Below, one piece after another: positions 1 through 7,862 of a stretch of 13,751 nt of DNA. A model generated the notes under the pieces. That model did no database searches, had not been told where the DNA came from, and saw only the letters and a program-made list of their open reading frames with translations. The translations under genes and the position numbers were made by a program. This DNA is from DATBSK01 sp040902705 (GTDB lineage: Bacteria; Actinomycetota; Acidimicrobiia; IMCC26256; PALSA-555). Position 1 is the stretch's first letter. Every line of letters begins with the position of its first letter. The stretch lies in assembly GCA_040902705.1 (NCBI GenBank), contig JBBDWT010000200.1, positions 1 through 13,751 on the forward strand, in the 5' to 3' direction.

Positions 1-860
<860 letters not shown>

Positions 861-887
861 CGGCCGGTCGAGCGGGCGACGCGGCGG

Positions 888-1361
888 ATGGCCTGGTGGC
901 GCCAGTCGACTCCCCTCGGTGATCTCGTCGTCGTCACCACCGCGCGCGGTGTGCGCGGGATCACGTTCGCCGCCGGACCGGAGCTCACGTCGGTCGACGA
1001 GCTGCCGGAGACCGACGACGCCATCGCCGGTGAGCTCGACGAGTACTTCACCGGGGCGCGGCGATCGTTCTCCGTCCACGCCGATCTCTCCCATGCCGAC
1101 CCGGACCACTTCGGTCGGCGCGTGCTCGAGACCCTCGCCCGCGAGGTTCCGTGGGGGGAGACGGTGACCTACGGCGAGCTCGCCGACATGGTCGATGCGC
1201 CGCGCGCGGCGCGGGCCGTCGGCAACGTGATGGCGCACAACCCGGTGCAGATCCTCCTCCCGTGCCATCGAGTCGTCGCCGCGAACGGCATCGGCGGCTA
1301 CGGGAGCTCGGGTGTCGACCTGAAGCGGGCGCTGCTCGCGATCGAGGGCGTGCAGGTCTAG
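888..1361 (+). CDS. ogt: Methylated-DNA--protein-cysteine methyltransferase (Ogt/AGT type)
   Basis: Suicide DNA-repair protein that moves an alkyl group from O6-alkylguanine (or O4-alkylthymine) to its own cysteine. It has 157 residues, a normal length for an Ogt without an Ada-type regulatory domain. The N-terminal part is a variable alpha/beta domain starting MAWWRQSTPLGDL. The C-terminal DNA-binding domain has the VTYGELA segment, the RAARAVGNVMAHNP segment supplying the arginine that takes the place of the flipped base, and the signature LLPCHRVV with acceptor Cys126, followed by GGYGSSGVDLKRALLAIEG. ATG 888 gives a complete fold, but no strong Shine-Dalgarno sequence lies upstream. It follows mdh by 27 bp and may be read through from it, though nothing connects the two functions. 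Confidence 0.95.
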   Translation: MAWWRQSTPLGDLVVVTTARGVRGITFAAGPELTSVDELPETDDAIAGELDEYFTGARRSFSVHADLSHADPDHFGRRVLETLAREVPWGETVTYGELADMVDAPRAARAVGNVMAHNPVQILLPCHRVVAANGIGGYGSSGVDLKRALLAIEGVQV

Positions 1362-1406
1362 GGGTCGCGTCGAGGGTCCCCGTCCGCCGATCGGTCGCGG
1401 GCAAGC

Positions 1407-2132
1407 ATGGCGTCGATGCTCGGTCGCCCCCACCGCCGGACCCACGCGTTCGACGAGGAGGAGAGCGGGCGGGCGCTCGATCGCCTGGTCGCGTTCAGCG
1501 ACGGCGTCTTCGCGATCGCGATGACGCTGCTCGTGCTCAACCTGACGGTCCCGACGCTGACCGGATCGACCGACCACGTCAACGAGGAGCTCTGGCGGCG
1601 ACTCGGCGACCAGTGGCCGGAGCTGTTCGGGTACGCGCTCAGCTTCGCGGTGATCGGGCGCTACTGGCTCGTGCACCACCGTCTGTTCCGGCTCGTGCGC
1701 CGGGTCGACAGCTCCGTGCTCGTGTGGAACCTGCTGCTGCTCGGGTTCATCGCGCTCATCCCGTGGCCGACCGAGATGCTCGGCCGCTACGGCGACACCA
1801 CGGCCGCGGTGGTCGCGTACTCGGCGGTCCTGTGCGCGACCGGGTTCTCGTCGTTCGGGCTGTCGCGCCACATCTACCACGCCGGGCTCATCGACCCGAG
1901 GGTGACCGAGGGGTACAAGCGCAACTCGCTCGCGCGAGCGTTCGTGATCCCGATCGGCTTCGCCATCGGGATCCCCGTGGCCTTCGTCGACCCGATCGCC
2001 GGGATGTACGCGTGGTGGATCTCGATCTTCACCTTCTCGTTCATCATGCGCCGGCACTTCGGCCCGGACGTGAACGAGCCCTATCCGCCGGGCGAGAGCA
2101 GGGGCTCGCAGGGACCCGCCGGCGCGACCTGA
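1407..2132 (+). CDS. TMEM175-like (DUF1211) potassium channel family membrane protein
   Basis: Predicted integral membrane protein of 241 residues in the bacterial TMEM175 family, whose characterised members are potassium-leak channels assembled from six-helix subunits. The family signature RxxxFSD lies at residues 26-32 (RLVAFSD), followed by GVFAIAMTLLVLNL as the first helix. Further hydrophobic helices follow: about 72-95 (WPELFGYALSFAV), 109-130 (LVWNLLLLGFIALIPW), 134-155, and two near 170-210. The length and six-helix pattern fit a single bacterial TMEM175 repeat. The short N-terminus is basic and then acidic. ATG 1407 is used; the ATG at 1416 is an equally possible start. The gene ends 28 bp from the convergent phosphatase gene, with no clear terminator hairpin. 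The family call is firm; ion selectivity is inferred. Confidence 0.9.
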   Translation: MASMLGRPHRRTHAFDEEESGRALDRLVAFSDGVFAIAMTLLVLNLTVPTLTGSTDHVNEELWRRLGDQWPELFGYALSFAVIGRYWLVHHRLFRLVRRVDSSVLVWNLLLLGFIALIPWPTEMLGRYGDTTAAVVAYSAVLCATGFSSFGLSRHIYHAGLIDPRVTEGYKRNSLARAFVIPIGFAIGIPVAFVDPIAGMYAWWISIFTFSFIMRRHFGPDVNEPYPPGESRGSQGPAGAT

Positions 2133-2160
2133 GCCCGACGACGCGTGGTGCCGAGCTCCG

Positions 2161-3066
2161 TCAGCGGGTGATCGTCGTCCGGTCGATCACGGTGCTGTCG
2201 TCCGTCACCGCGGTCAGGGTGAGCGTGGAGCCGCGAACCTCGATGCCGACGAAGTGGTGCGCGGACGCGGTGGCATGTGACGGTGGCACACCAGTGCACG
2301 AAGGTTGCCGCGCGTACAGCGCGGCGCCCCCGCCACCGGACACCACGTACGTGACGTCGTTCGCCGAGCGGAACCGCTCGTAGTAGTGGTCGTGCCCGTT
2401 CACGACGAGCGCGACCTGGTGCGCCTCGAGCACCGGGACCCACTCGGAGTCGACGGCCGCCGTCGAGCCGTGCGCTGCACAGGAGTACGCCGGTTGGTGG
2501 AAGACGACGACGCGAAGGCTCGGGCCCGGCTCCGACAGCCGGGCGTCGAGCCAGAGCGCTTGGGCGGCGTCGGGATGGTTCGCGTCGAGGAAGAGCAGCT
2601 GCACGTCGGGGAGCGTCTTGGCGTAGGGAAGCGCCGGGAGCCCGAGGTACGCGAGTTGCTCGCCGCCATGACCCGCCTGCACGTCGTGGTTGCCGAGGGC
2701 GACCCACAGCGGCCGCGTCGCCCGGAGGGACGCGTACGGCTGATCGAGTGCGGCGGCGAACCGGGCGGGATCCCCGTCCGGGTACACATCGTCGCCGGCT
2801 TCGACGAGTGCATCGGCGCGGTGGCCCTCGGCGACCCACTGTCGCATCCGGGTCGCGACCGCCGCCTGGTTGGCGTCGGCGACCCCGGCGTCGCCGAAGG
2901 CGATGAACCCTGCCGTCGCGCCGGCCACGGGTGCGGGGAAGGTCGCAACCGTGGTGGTGGTGGTCGCGGTGTCGGCCGAGGGCGGGGCCGACGTGTGAGG
3001 GGCAGTGACCGGGGCGCACGCCGCGGCCACGATCACGGCGAGGGCGACAACGAGGCGACGGGGCAT
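2161..3066 (-). CDS. Exported metallophosphoesterase, purple acid phosphatase-like
   Basis: Exported calcineurin-like phosphoesterase of about 301 residues. The full dimetal site is visible in order: FGDAG, GDDVY (GDxxY, with the Tyr ligand typical of purple acid phosphatases), GNHD, VVFHQP and NGHDHYYER. It probably removes phosphate from monoesters outside the cytoplasmic membrane; the substrate is unknown. The N-terminus MPRRLVVALAVIVAAAC is a signal sequence ending in a lipobox-like AAAC, with Ala rather than Leu at -3. A Ser/Thr/Pro/Ala linker follows, so a lipoprotein is likely but not certain. The ATG at 3066 gives the best signal peptide. A GTG at 3084 would add six residues and has a GGCGG stretch a few bases upstream. 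It lies downstream of pspA on the same strand, separated by a C/G-rich tandem array. Confidence 0.88.
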   Translation of the reverse strand: MPRRLVVALAVIVAAACAPVTAPHTSAPPSADTATTTTTVATFPAPVAGATAGFIAFGDAGVADANQAAVATRMRQWVAEGHRADALVEAGDDVYPDGDPARFAAALDQPYASLRATRPLWVALGNHDVQAGHGGEQLAYLGLPALPYAKTLPDVQLLFLDANHPDAAQALWLDARLSEPGPSLRVVVFHQPAYSCAAHGSTAAVDSEWVPVLEAHQVALVVNGHDHYYERFRSANDVTYVVSGGGGAALYARQPSCTGVPPSHATASAHHFVGIEVRGSTLTLTAVTDDSTVIDRTTITR

Positions 3067-3130
3067 CACCGGTGGTATCGACACGTCACCGCCCGCCCTT
3101 GATCGTCGGGCGCTCCGCCGGTACGGCGGG

Positions 3131-3178
3131 CCCGCCGCCCCGCCGCCCCGCCGCCCCGCCGCCCCGCCGCCCCGCCGG
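3131..3178. repeat. 8-bp tandem repeat (CCCGCCGC)n, G-quadruplex motif on - strand
   Basis: Six consecutive 8-bp units CCCGCCGC, the last with one mismatch, lie between the pspA stop and the phosphatase start. On the - strand, which is the sense strand of both flanking genes, this reads as G4 runs separated by four-base CGGC loops. There are five G4 runs between 3138 and 3173, plus a G3 run at 3131-3133, enough for a stable intramolecular G-quadruplex. The array is outside any gene I accept. A 12-bp perfect palindrome (GGCGGGCCCGCC, 3125-3136) abuts its left end. Confidence 0.9.
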
Positions 3179-3187
3179 GCGGCCCGG
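3175..3187 (-). terminator. GC hairpin just after the pspA stop, possible attenuator
   Basis: On the - strand this reads CCGGG-CCG-CCCGG, a five-pair all-GC stem with a three-base loop, overlapping the edge of the G-rich repeat and starting within a few bases of the pspA stop. No U-tract follows, so it is not a classical intrinsic terminator. It might stabilise the pspA 3' end or, with the G-runs behind it, slow the polymerase. Low confidence. Confidence 0.3.
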
Positions 3188-3188
3188 G

Positions 3189-3977
3189 TCAGCCGTCGGC
3201 CTTCGCTTCCTTGGCCTCGCCCGACGCCGCTTCCTTCTTCTCGGGCGGCGGGGGCGCGCTCAGCCCGAGCTCGGACCGCAGCTCCGAGAGACGTGCGGAC
3301 GCCTCCGCGCTCGCCTGCGCCTGCTCCACCTCGAGCATCTTCGACTCGACACCGGTTCCGGTGAGCTCCGTCGACGCCTGAGCCTTCGCGAGACGCTTCT
3401 CGATCTTGCTGCGCACCTCCTCGAACGTCGGCACCTCCTCGCCGACGGTCTCGGAGAGCTGCGTCATCGCCTTGTTCATCTGCTCCTGCATCTTCGCCTG
3501 ATCGAGCTGGCTCAGGAGCTTCTCGCGCTCGGAGAGCTTCTTCTGGAGCGCGGACGAGTTCTGCGCGACCGCCTGCTTCGCCTTCTCCGAAGCGGTGACC
3601 GCATCGAGCAGCGTCTTCTTCAGATCGTCGATCTGCTTCTCGAGGTCGATGATCTTGTTCGCGAACGCCTCGGCCGCGGAGCCGAACGATCCGGCCTTGT
3701 CGGCGTTGCCGGCGCGTGCCTCCTGGTCGGACAGCAAGAGCGCCTGGCGTGCCGACGCGTTCGCCTTCTCGTAGTCCTCGATGGCGCGGTCGAGCTTGAG
3801 CTGGGTCTGCTTCTGGTTGGCGATGACGTTCGCGGCCTGCTCGGTGAGCTTGCGGTGCTGCTCCCTGGCCTCACGGATCGCCTGCTCGAGCTGGACCTTG
3901 GGGTCCGCCGCCTCGTCGAGCTTCATCCCGAGCTTCGCTGCGATGTAGCGCCACCACTTCTTGATGCTCTTCCACAT
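3189..3977 (-). CDS. pspA: PspA/IM30 family membrane-stress protein
   Basis: Phage-shock-protein A/IM30 homologue of 262 residues, a peripheral membrane protein of the ESCRT-III-like superfamily that assembles on the inner face of a stressed membrane. The start at 3977 gives a Trp- and Lys-rich amphipathic helix (MWKSIKKWWRYIAAKLG). It is followed by the conserved ADPKVQLEQAI segment and long charged heptad-rich helices to about residue 225 (NVIANQKQTQLKLDRAI, SFGSAAEAFANKIIDLEKQI, EREKLLSQLDQAKMQEQMN). The C-terminus is a low-complexity tail of Pro, Glu, Lys and Ala. An upstream in-frame ATG at 4082 would add 35 Gly/Arg/Ser residues foreign to the family and is rejected. A TAGGCT box placed for leaderless transcription precedes the ATG. 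It is the last member of the stress-like cluster, 117 bp after the two-TM gene. Confidence 0.93.
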   Translation of the reverse strand: MWKSIKKWWRYIAAKLGMKLDEAADPKVQLEQAIREAREQHRKLTEQAANVIANQKQTQLKLDRAIEDYEKANASARQALLLSDQEARAGNADKAGSFGSAAEAFANKIIDLEKQIDDLKKTLLDAVTASEKAKQAVAQNSSALQKKLSEREKLLSQLDQAKMQEQMNKAMTQLSETVGEEVPTFEEVRSKIEKRLAKAQASTELTGTGVESKMLEVEQAQASAEASARLSELRSELGLSAPPPPEKKEAASGEAKEAKADG

Positions 3978-3984
3978 GCCGGGC

Positions 3985-3990
3985 AGCCTA
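3985..3990 (-). promoter_or_regulatory. Candidate -10 box (TAGGCT) for leaderless pspA transcript
   Basis: TAGGCT on the - strand fits the actinobacterial TANNNT -10 consensus and ends 7 bases before the A of the pspA ATG. Transcription would then start at or next to the start codon, giving a leaderless mRNA. The lack of a Shine-Dalgarno sequence ahead of this ATG agrees with that. No good -35 hexamer is visible at the usual spacing. Confidence 0.45.
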
Positions 3991-4094
3991 GAACGAGAAG
4001 CCGAGCCGATCCCCTCGCCGCCGCACCCTCCGACTCCTGGCGCGGCAACGCTCCGGCCGGTCCTGGCGGCCTCGGCGTTCACCCCCGCCTGATG

Positions 4095-4862
4095 TCAGGT
4101 GCCGGCGCCGGCCGCGCGGGCGGTGCCGCCGGCCTCTTCCAGCGAGACCCGGAGGGTCTCCATCTCGCTCACGACGTCTTCCACGTCGACACCGAGGCCG
4201 CCGAGCTCCCCGACGTCTTCGGCGGTGATCGACAGCTCGACCGCACGCGCGACCGCCTCGTCGAGGCGGGCGTTCAGCAGCCGGAGCTTGTCCTGGGCGT
4301 CACGCGCGATGCCGGTCAGCCGGTCGGCCGAGTCGACCTGTGCCTGGAGCGCCCTCACCGTCGCCTCCTGCGACTCGCCGGGAGCCGCCTTCGCGGCCTG
4401 CTGGGCCGTCTCCAGCTCGCGCCGCGCCGACGCGGAGTCGAGGTTGCTGATCGCGTCCATCAGCGCGTCGGCTCGGCGGGCGACGCGCCAGCACTCCGAG
4501 ACGCCCTCGTCGATCTGGCCGCCGATCTCGACGAGCCGATCGCGCATCGGGCCCTCGGACGCCGCCGACACCGCCTTGCGGTACCGGCGTTGCGCGTCGA
4601 GTGCCTCGTTGACGAACGCCCGCCACGGGTCGGCGACCGTCATCGGATCGATGCGTTCGCCCTTCTTGCCGCGGGGCACCAGCATCGCGACGCGCACGCC
4701 GTACGCGAGCGCGCCGACGCCGGCGATCGCGAGCAGGGGAAGCCCCCCGAGGACCGCCGCGGCGGCACCGGCGCCGGCGAGCACGATCGCCGACGGCGCC
4801 ATCACCGCGTCCGCGGTCTTGTGCGTCTTCCATTGCTCCGGGAGGTGGTCGACGACGCCCAT
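4095..4862 (-). CDS. Two-TM membrane protein with long helical tail, function unknown
   Basis: I do not recognise a named family. The 255-residue protein begins with a short polar segment, then two Ala/Gly-rich hydrophobic helices at about residues 22-40 and 41-62, then a basic stop-transfer segment (PRGKKG). The rest is largely helical and charged, with coiled-coil character between about 85 and 235 (RRELETAQQAAKAAPGE, ALQAQVDSADRL, VVSEMETLRVSLEEAGG). The positive charge after the second helix suggests a cytoplasmic helical domain that could meet PspA, which is also a long helical protein. Its ATG lies 3 bp after the stop of the VWA gene, so the two are almost certainly co-transcribed and may be translationally coupled. 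Its role in an envelope module is inferred from gene order only. Confidence 0.85.
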   Translation of the reverse strand: MGVVDHLPEQWKTHKTADAVMAPSAIVLAGAGAAAAVLGGLPLLAIAGVGALAYGVRVAMLVPRGKKGERIDPMTVADPWRAFVNEALDAQRRYRKAVSAASEGPMRDRLVEIGGQIDEGVSECWRVARRADALMDAISNLDSASARRELETAQQAAKAAPGESQEATVRALQAQVDSADRLTGIARDAQDKLRLLNARLDEAVARAVELSITAEDVGELGGLGVDVEDVVSEMETLRVSLEEAGGTARAAGAGT

Positions 4863-4865
4863 CGG

Positions 4866-6665
4866 TCAGAAGTTGCTGACGACCGCGTTGAACACGTTGA
4901 CGATCGTCGCGGGGTCGACGGCGCTGTACGCAGCCGCGTTGGTCGCCTCCGCGATCCGCTTGAGCGTCGCCTCGTCGGCGTCACCGCCGTACGCGATCGT
5001 GAAGATGCGCACCGGCTTGGTGGCCTCGCCCTCGTTCTGCGCGCGGAGCGTCTTCAGGAGCGCACCGAGGTCCTCGTTGCGCGGGTCCTCGTTGCGGCCG
5101 TCGGTGAGGAGCACGACCGCGTTGATCCGTTCGGGGTCGAACTGCTCGACCATCGTGTCGTACGAGTCGCCCGCGACCGTGTAGAGCGGCGTGCCCTGTG
5201 TGGGGACGAGTCGCTCGATGCTGCTCTCGAGGTCGGGGCGGTTGACCGACATCGGTCCGATGTCGACGACGTCGCGGTAGTCGGTCGGCTCCTGGTCGCG
5301 AATGTCGGTCGAGAAGATCCGCAGGCCGACGTCGTCCTCGGGGTTGAACTCACCGAGCGCGGCGATCGCAGCCTTCTTGGCGAGGTCCAGCTTGGTCGCG
5401 CCGGTGTCGGGGTCGGCTTCGTCGCCCATCGAGCCCGAGACGTCCATCACGAGCAGCACGCGGGCCTTCTTGCGCACCTGGTTCCACTCGTCGATGACGC
5501 CGGCGAGCACCGGCGGCCGAGGCACCTCGAGCGTCGTCTGCGGCTGGTTCGGGTCGAGCCCGTTCTCGGCGACGATCGGCTTGCCGATGGCGACGGCCGC
5601 GTTGCCGGGGCGGAAGCCGAACTCGAGCACCCGGCGCTGGGCCTTCTTCTCGGTCACGAAGTCGGAGAACGCCTGCGCCGCGGCCTTCTCGTCCTTCGTC
5701 ACCCACGGCGCGTCGACGATGATCAGCGGGTTGTCGGAGTAGAGCGTGCCTTCCTTCGGGTAGATCGCCACCAGCGGCACGCGTGGCTTGCGCGGCTTCT
5801 CACCCGGGTCGAGGATCCCGTCGGGGTTGCCGCGGTTGTAGTCGACGACCGACTTCTCCTCGACGGCCACCGCCGACGCGTACCCGAACGGGTCGCCGCG
5901 CCGGTCGGCCCGGTAGAGGTTGTTGAGGAACGTGAGCGTCGTGTCGCCGTAGTGCACGACCGCCGACTCCACGCCGCGCGAGAACGCTTCCACCTCGGGG
6001 CGGGCGAGGTCCTCGAGCGTGAGGTCGCTGGTCTTGCCCGTCGCCGCGTAGTACTGCGCGACCGTCTGGGCGAGGCCGCTGGTCGAGAAGTTCGGGTTCG
6101 TCTTGCCGAAGCGGAACGGGCCCCACTCCGGGTGGCCCTTGCCGGCCCAGCCCTGCGGGTCCTGCGAGAGCGCGAGCACGTCCGAGAAGCCGAGCGGCGT
6201 CTGCGGGTAGCCGAGCGCCTCGGCCATCGGCTGGGGCATCGCGATCACGAGCGGCGTGAGCATGAACGACTTGCCCGGCGTCGTCACGTAGGGGGGCCTG
6301 CCGTCATCGGCGCGGCGCTGGTCGAGCACCGCACCCCACGTGCTGGCGGCGGGCGACCAGATCACCGGGCGCGGACCGTTGGCCTTGGGCTTCGGCCAGT
6401 CAGCGGCGAGGAGCGACGCGCCGGCGCCCGACGAGACCTTGGTGACCTTGATGCGCACGCACCGACCGCGCACCTCCGCCTGGTCGGACTGCTCGAAGCG
6501 CTTGCCGAGGTCGGTGAGGAGCTCGAGCTTCTCGGGCGACGACGCGATGTCGACGGTGACGCAGGACTGGGCGCCCGCGGGCTGCACTCCCGTGCCGACG
6601 ACGACCGCGCCCGCGAGCAGCGTCGTCGCGAGCAGCACCGTCAGCGGTCGCTTCACGTTCATCAT
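4866..6665 (-). CDS. Secreted substrate-binding-like plus VWA domain protein
   Basis: Exported two-domain protein of 599 residues. A signal peptide (residues 1-32, ending PAGA before Gln33) has no lipobox. Residues about 35-385 resemble a type II periplasmic binding protein of the extracellular solute-binding class, with landmarks such as SPEKLELL, VIWSPAASTWGAVL and NPNFSTSGLAQTVAQYYAATG. Cys35 and Cys69 could form a disulfide. Residues about 400-590 form a von Willebrand factor A domain with a complete metal-ion-dependent adhesion site: DVSGSM starting at Asp408, the GTPLY threonine and LLTDGRNED. No membrane anchor is seen at the C-terminus. ATG 6665 or 6662 is the start; GGGGAG at 6671-6676 supports both, and an ORF extension to 6722 lacks this support. 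The ligand is unknown, and no ABC permease or ATPase is nearby. Confidence 0.92.
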   Translation of the reverse strand: MMNVKRPLTVLLATTLLAGAVVVGTGVQPAGAQSCVTVDIASSPEKLELLTDLGKRFEQSDQAEVRGRCVRIKVTKVSSGAGASLLAADWPKPKANGPRPVIWSPAASTWGAVLDQRRADDGRPPYVTTPGKSFMLTPLVIAMPQPMAEALGYPQTPLGFSDVLALSQDPQGWAGKGHPEWGPFRFGKTNPNFSTSGLAQTVAQYYAATGKTSDLTLEDLARPEVEAFSRGVESAVVHYGDTTLTFLNNLYRADRRGDPFGYASAVAVEEKSVVDYNRGNPDGILDPGEKPRKPRVPLVAIYPKEGTLYSDNPLIIVDAPWVTKDEKAAAQAFSDFVTEKKAQRRVLEFGFRPGNAAVAIGKPIVAENGLDPNQPQTTLEVPRPPVLAGVIDEWNQVRKKARVLLVMDVSGSMGDEADPDTGATKLDLAKKAAIAALGEFNPEDDVGLRIFSTDIRDQEPTDYRDVVDIGPMSVNRPDLESSIERLVPTQGTPLYTVAGDSYDTMVEQFDPERINAVVLLTDGRNEDPRNEDLGALLKTLRAQNEGEATKPVRIFTIAYGGDADEATLKRIAEATNAAAYSAVDPATIVNVFNAVVSNF

Positions 6666-6670
6666 TCCCG

Positions 6671-6676
6671 CTCCCC
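6671..6676 (-). promoter_or_regulatory. Ribosome binding site GGGGAG that sets the start of the SBP-VWA gene
   Basis: GGGGAG on the - strand lies 5 bases before ATG 6665 and 8 before ATG 6662. It decides against the longer open frame that reaches 6722. The same GGGGAG-N5-ATG arrangement occurs before the membrane protein gene at 11068. Confidence 0.6.
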
Positions 6677-6747
6677 AGGGCTTCGTCGCGGGGCCGCTCG
6701 GACCCCGCTCGCTGCGTCGCACGGTACGTGTGCCGCGGTCACTCGCC

Positions 6748-7815
6748 TCACCCGGTCACCTCACGCCAGGTCTCGAGCAGCGCCTGCAGCGAGCCGGCGT
6801 CGGGGACGTTGTCGCGTGCGGGGAGCCGAGGCGTCGCGGGCACACCCGATGCCCGTGACTCGCCGTCGACGCGCCACCCGGCTCGGGCCAGCGCCGCGCG
6901 CCCATCGTCGCCGGTCAGGAGGTCCGCGAGGTCGTCGGCGCCCGCCGCCCCCTCCACCGGTGCGTACACGACGTCCGCGGTGGCCACCGGGGCAGGGTAG
7001 AGCAGCTCGACCTGCTCCCGGCGGTCGCGCGACGCCCGGGCGAGCGCAGGTCCGGCGTCGGCCTCGGTGGTGCCGACCATGTCGATCAGGGCGGGACCGC
7101 CGGCGAGCATCTGCTCGAACGGCACCGAGCGGACGCTGTTCTCGAGCCGAGAGAACCACTCGAGGAAGCCGTCGTCCGCGTAGTCGTCGATGGAGAGATC
7201 GGTGCGGCCGAAGTAGCTGCTCGCCGCCTGCCCGATCACGAGGAGTCCGTCCCCGGTCGTCGCCGGGTCGGCATGCCCGGGCTTCACGACCCCCCAGGTC
7301 GCCTCGCCGCCGGCACGGGTCCACGGTCCGCCGGCGACGTCGCCCATGCACTTCCAGGTGAGCACCGAGTCCTCGCACGTCGGCGCGAGCGCGGCGGCGC
7401 GGTCCTTCCAGATCCCGATGACGAGGGGTGAGCGGGCGATCCGATCCGACGACTCGCCGATCAGCGGGTCGAGCGTCGAGCGCTCGCGCTCGTCGCGCAC
7501 GATCTCGGCGTCGCGTGACAGCGTGAGCCAGCCGTCGTAGCCCAGGTCGCGCAGCTGGTCGTCCGGAAGGGATGCGAGCACGTCGGCCATCTCACCTGCC
7601 GGACGAACCTCGACCAGGAGGTCGTGATCGCGCTCGAGCTCCTCGCAGGCCCGCTGGAGCTCCGTCGCGCACAGCAAGGTGGGCGTGCCGCCGTCGTCGG
7701 TCGACCCGCGCCCGCTGTCGTCGCCACCGTCGATCACCGAGCGGATGCCCACCGCCGCGCCGACGAGGACGAGCGCGATGACGACGGCCAGGATCCGCTT
7801 CGCAGCCGTGCTCAC
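6748..7815 (-). CDS. Membrane-anchored substrate-binding-like protein
   Basis: A 355-residue exported protein whose fold resembles the substrate-binding half of its downstream neighbour, with type II binding-protein-like segments such as SPLVIGIWKDRA, TWGVVKPGHADPATTGDGLLVIGQAASSYF (in part) and VDMVGTTEADAG-like text near residues 240-255. The N-terminus (residues 8-24) is one hydrophobic helix after a basic start, without a lipobox or a clear AxA cleavage site, so it is probably an uncleaved anchor with the domain outside. Four cysteines at 49, 57, 147 and 156 fall into two close pairs and may form disulfides. There is no VWA domain. The start is GTG 7815, since no ATG is in frame nearby and only a weak GATGAG lies upstream. 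The 82-bp gap to the next gene shows no strong terminator. No transporter partner is seen. Confidence 0.82.
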   Translation of the reverse strand: MSTAAKRILAVVIALVLVGAAVGIRSVIDGGDDSGRGSTDDGGTPTLLCATELQRACEELERDHDLLVEVRPAGEMADVLASLPDDQLRDLGYDGWLTLSRDAEIVRDERERSTLDPLIGESSDRIARSPLVIGIWKDRAAALAPTCEDSVLTWKCMGDVAGGPWTRAGGEATWGVVKPGHADPATTGDGLLVIGQAASSYFGRTDLSIDDYADDGFLEWFSRLENSVRSVPFEQMLAGGPALIDMVGTTEADAGPALARASRDRREQVELLYPAPVATADVVYAPVEGAAGADDLADLLTGDDGRAALARAGWRVDGESRASGVPATPRLPARDNVPDAGSLQALLETWREVTG

Positions 7816-7820
7816 GTGGC

Positions 7821-7862
7821 GCTCATCACATCTGGCTCATCACATCTGGCTCATCAGGTCTG
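7821..7862 (-). repeat. 14-bp tandem triplication at an operon gene junction
   Basis: Three head-to-tail 14-bp copies, GCTCATCACATCTG at 7821-7834 and 7835-7848 and GCTCATCAGGTCTG at 7849-7862 (two mismatches), span the end of the AAA+ gene. The third copy holds its stop codon (7854-7856). On the sense strand each copy carries a TGATGAG stop/start-like core, and the GTG of the next gene follows directly after the last copy. Confidence 0.9.

Noticed and set aside
2133..2160. Bidirectional terminator between convergent genes
   Set aside because: The 28-bp gap has no inverted repeat with a T-run.
3978..4082. 35-residue N-terminal extension of PspA
   Set aside because: The Gly/Ser/Arg-rich segment is foreign to the family, and the amphipathic PspA start is at 3977.
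6685..6710. Possible intrinsic terminator in the gap between the two binding-protein genes
   Set aside because: Only a six-pair GC stem with a nine-base loop and no U-tract; it is expected by chance at this GC content.
3072..7361. A 1429-codon open frame on the + strand
   Set aside because: It lies antisense to the PspA, two-TM, VWA and binding-protein genes. The Arg/Leu/Gly-rich product is the usual shadow of GC-rich coding sequence, with no family motif.
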